Assembly (NCBI GenBank): GCA_029834535.1
Contig: JAQMWT010000529.1
Span: 230,491-294,490, forward strand
DNA length: 64,000 bases
Source: Chrysophaeum taylorii
Taxonomy: Eukaryota > Sar > Pelagophyceae > Pelagomonadales > Pelagomonadaceae
Reading direction: 5' to 3'
Both the position numbers and the translations under genes were made by a program. Positions 62,912 through 64,000 of the stretch are shown here, one piece after another. The notes beneath the pieces are model-generated. The model did no database searches and was not told where the DNA came from. It saw nothing but the letters and a program-made list of their open reading frames with translations. Within the stretch, counting starts at the first letter, position 1. Each line of letters opens with the position of its first letter.

Positions 62912-63904
62912 TCAGGAGAGGCAGTGTGGCAGAAAGAGACAGGAGATATCAGGGCGAAGTCGCGAGGTGAGGTAACGAGCACGAAGCCGGAGGAAGGAAG
63001 GAGCTTCCGTACTGCGGGTGAAGATATCGCTATGTTGGAGGTCAATGATGTGGTTGCGATGATATTCGGCGGTAAAAGCGAATATCAATATGGCGGGTGC
63101 GCCGCGGGAGACATTGGAGACGGACTTGGGTGACGGTGGTGCTATTATCGACATACATTGGTACCGTGTGACGAGGGAGATCAAAGTCATCAAAAAGTTG
63201 GAGAAGCCAATAGAGCTCAGCAGTAGCGGCGTAAAGAGCGAGCAATTCAGCTTCAAAAGCCAACGTAAGAGGTGAGATCAAGTTCATTGACGTCAGTGAA
63301 AGCGCGGATATGGAGGAAAAAGGCTTGGTAATGGCCAGTGCAATGACGAGGGTGCGCCACAAGAAGATCATCAACGACTAAAACGAGACGGAGGACCACG
63401 GTAGAATTGAGCACGAGCTTGTAATGGCAAGTGTCACCAGATCCGCGGACGAAGCCACAATCATTGAGAAGGAAGCGTTCCAAATAAAGCCACCAATTGC
63501 GACAAGCTTGTTTGCAACCATACCAAGAGCGACGGAGCTTGTAAACGATTTTGGAACCATCGGTGGGTTGGCGAGGAGCATAGCCTTCGGGTGGCCAGAC
63601 ATAGATGTCTTCGTCAATGGGAGCTTGGATAAAAGCGGAGTTGACATCCAACTTATGCAAATCCCAGTCATGAACAGCAACGCCAGACAGGGCTTGTATG
63701 AAAGCAGAGATGACAAACGGGACGGCACGTGTCTCGGCGTAAAGCAATGCCGTGAACAGGGGTAACTGCGGACAACGAGGCGAGCCTTGTACGATTTGAA
63801 GCGGCCAGAGTCATATTCTTGCGGAGGATCCACTTGAGGGTACAAATGTTGCCAGAAAACGTCGAAGGAAGGCGCATAACATCCCAGCAACCAAGCTGAA
63901 CCAA
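62912..63904 (-). pseudogene. copia RT / RNase H remnant, second copy
   Basis: Minus-strand frames give 'WDLHKLDVNSAFIQAPIDED', 'YKLRRSWYGCKQACRNWWLY', 'LRLVLVVDDLLVAH', again VVDD, and RNase H pieces 'FEAELLALYAATAEL' and 'VDNSTTVTQVRLQ'. It is internally deleted: the stretch between the RT end and the RNase H glutamate motif is much shorter than in the first copy. Frameshifts and stops make it non-functional. Confidence 0.85.
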
Positions 63905-64000
63905 GAGGCTGTATTCTTAGCGATGGATTGCAACCAGCCAGACGCTCAGGATTGGTCGGAGCTAAAGCTTCAAGTGATGGGTGGAAGTGATTAGTGTATT

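Larger units (their letters stand above)
62706..64000 (-). mobile_element. Second Ty1/copia copy, minus strand, cut by window end
   Basis: The 3' LTR is 62706-62780 (75 bp, TGTGAGAACTG... to ...CTTCCTCACA on the plus strand), the reverse complement of the 53.8-kb element's LTR. Moving up the element, two similar pyrimidine-tract blocks (62781-62900) are followed by RNase H and RT remnants (62912-63904). The 5' part lies beyond the window. It belongs to the same family as the first copy. Confidence 0.85.

Overview
This is nuclear DNA of a eukaryote, most likely a compact-genome marine alga of the pelagophyte (Aureococcus-like) stramenopile type. The sequence shows GC-rich, mostly intron-poor genes packed tail-to-tail with stop codons overlapping by 6-24 bp, head-to-head pairs 28-170 bp apart, and a few very short introns (43-87 bp). 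It also carries eukaryote-only families (KRI1, PRP38, LENG1, U-box, GBP/dynamin-like, RHEB, mitochondrial ADP/ATP carrier, organellar RF2, ABCG). The lineage is an inference from the long ARM-repeat and 'AWAFAKAG' RAP proteins; no marker gene was available.

Layout. 0-18 kb is a dense block of housekeeping genes: a PH/CH-domain protein cut by the window edge, a three-exon U-box/ARM-repeat protein, LENG1-like, an unknown, KRI1, a giant GBP-type GTPase, a perfect (CTTG)58 microsatellite, three small proteins (C2-like, coiled-coil, ubiquitin-like) and organellar release factor 2. 18.0-32.3 kb is, on my reading, one minus-strand gene of at least seven exons for a lipopeptide-type megasynthase: fatty-acyl-AMP ligase, a long unassigned region, ACP, two C-A-T modules and a membrane/hexapeptide-repeat terminal domain like that of poly-lysine synthetases. 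Exon phases agree exactly at every junction I could place. 32.3-48.0 kb is a decayed, repeat-rich zone with an intact ADP/ATP carrier gene, fragments of Pif1/Helitron-type helicase, arrays of GTGAACTTA motifs and a 2.3-kb fold-back palindrome.

48.0-53.7 kb is again gene-dense: a RHEB-like GTPase, an ABCG half-transporter, a bacterial-type cytosine deaminase sharing a 60-bp promoter with the transporter, and PRP38. PRP38's start region is tandemly duplicated seven times, which makes six upstream mini-ORFs. 53.8-58.5 kb is a Ty1/copia element with short LTRs and a 5-bp target duplication, inserted just upstream of a RAP-domain RNA-binding protein gene (58.6-61.7 kb). A second copia copy, on the minus strand, runs from 62.7 kb off the window end.

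How genes may work together: the clearest functional unit is the self-contained megasynthase, which carries its own acyl-activating, peptide-building and membrane-anchored release functions. The ABCG/cytosine-deaminase head-to-head pair may be co-expressed. The rest looks like ordinary nuclear housekeeping.
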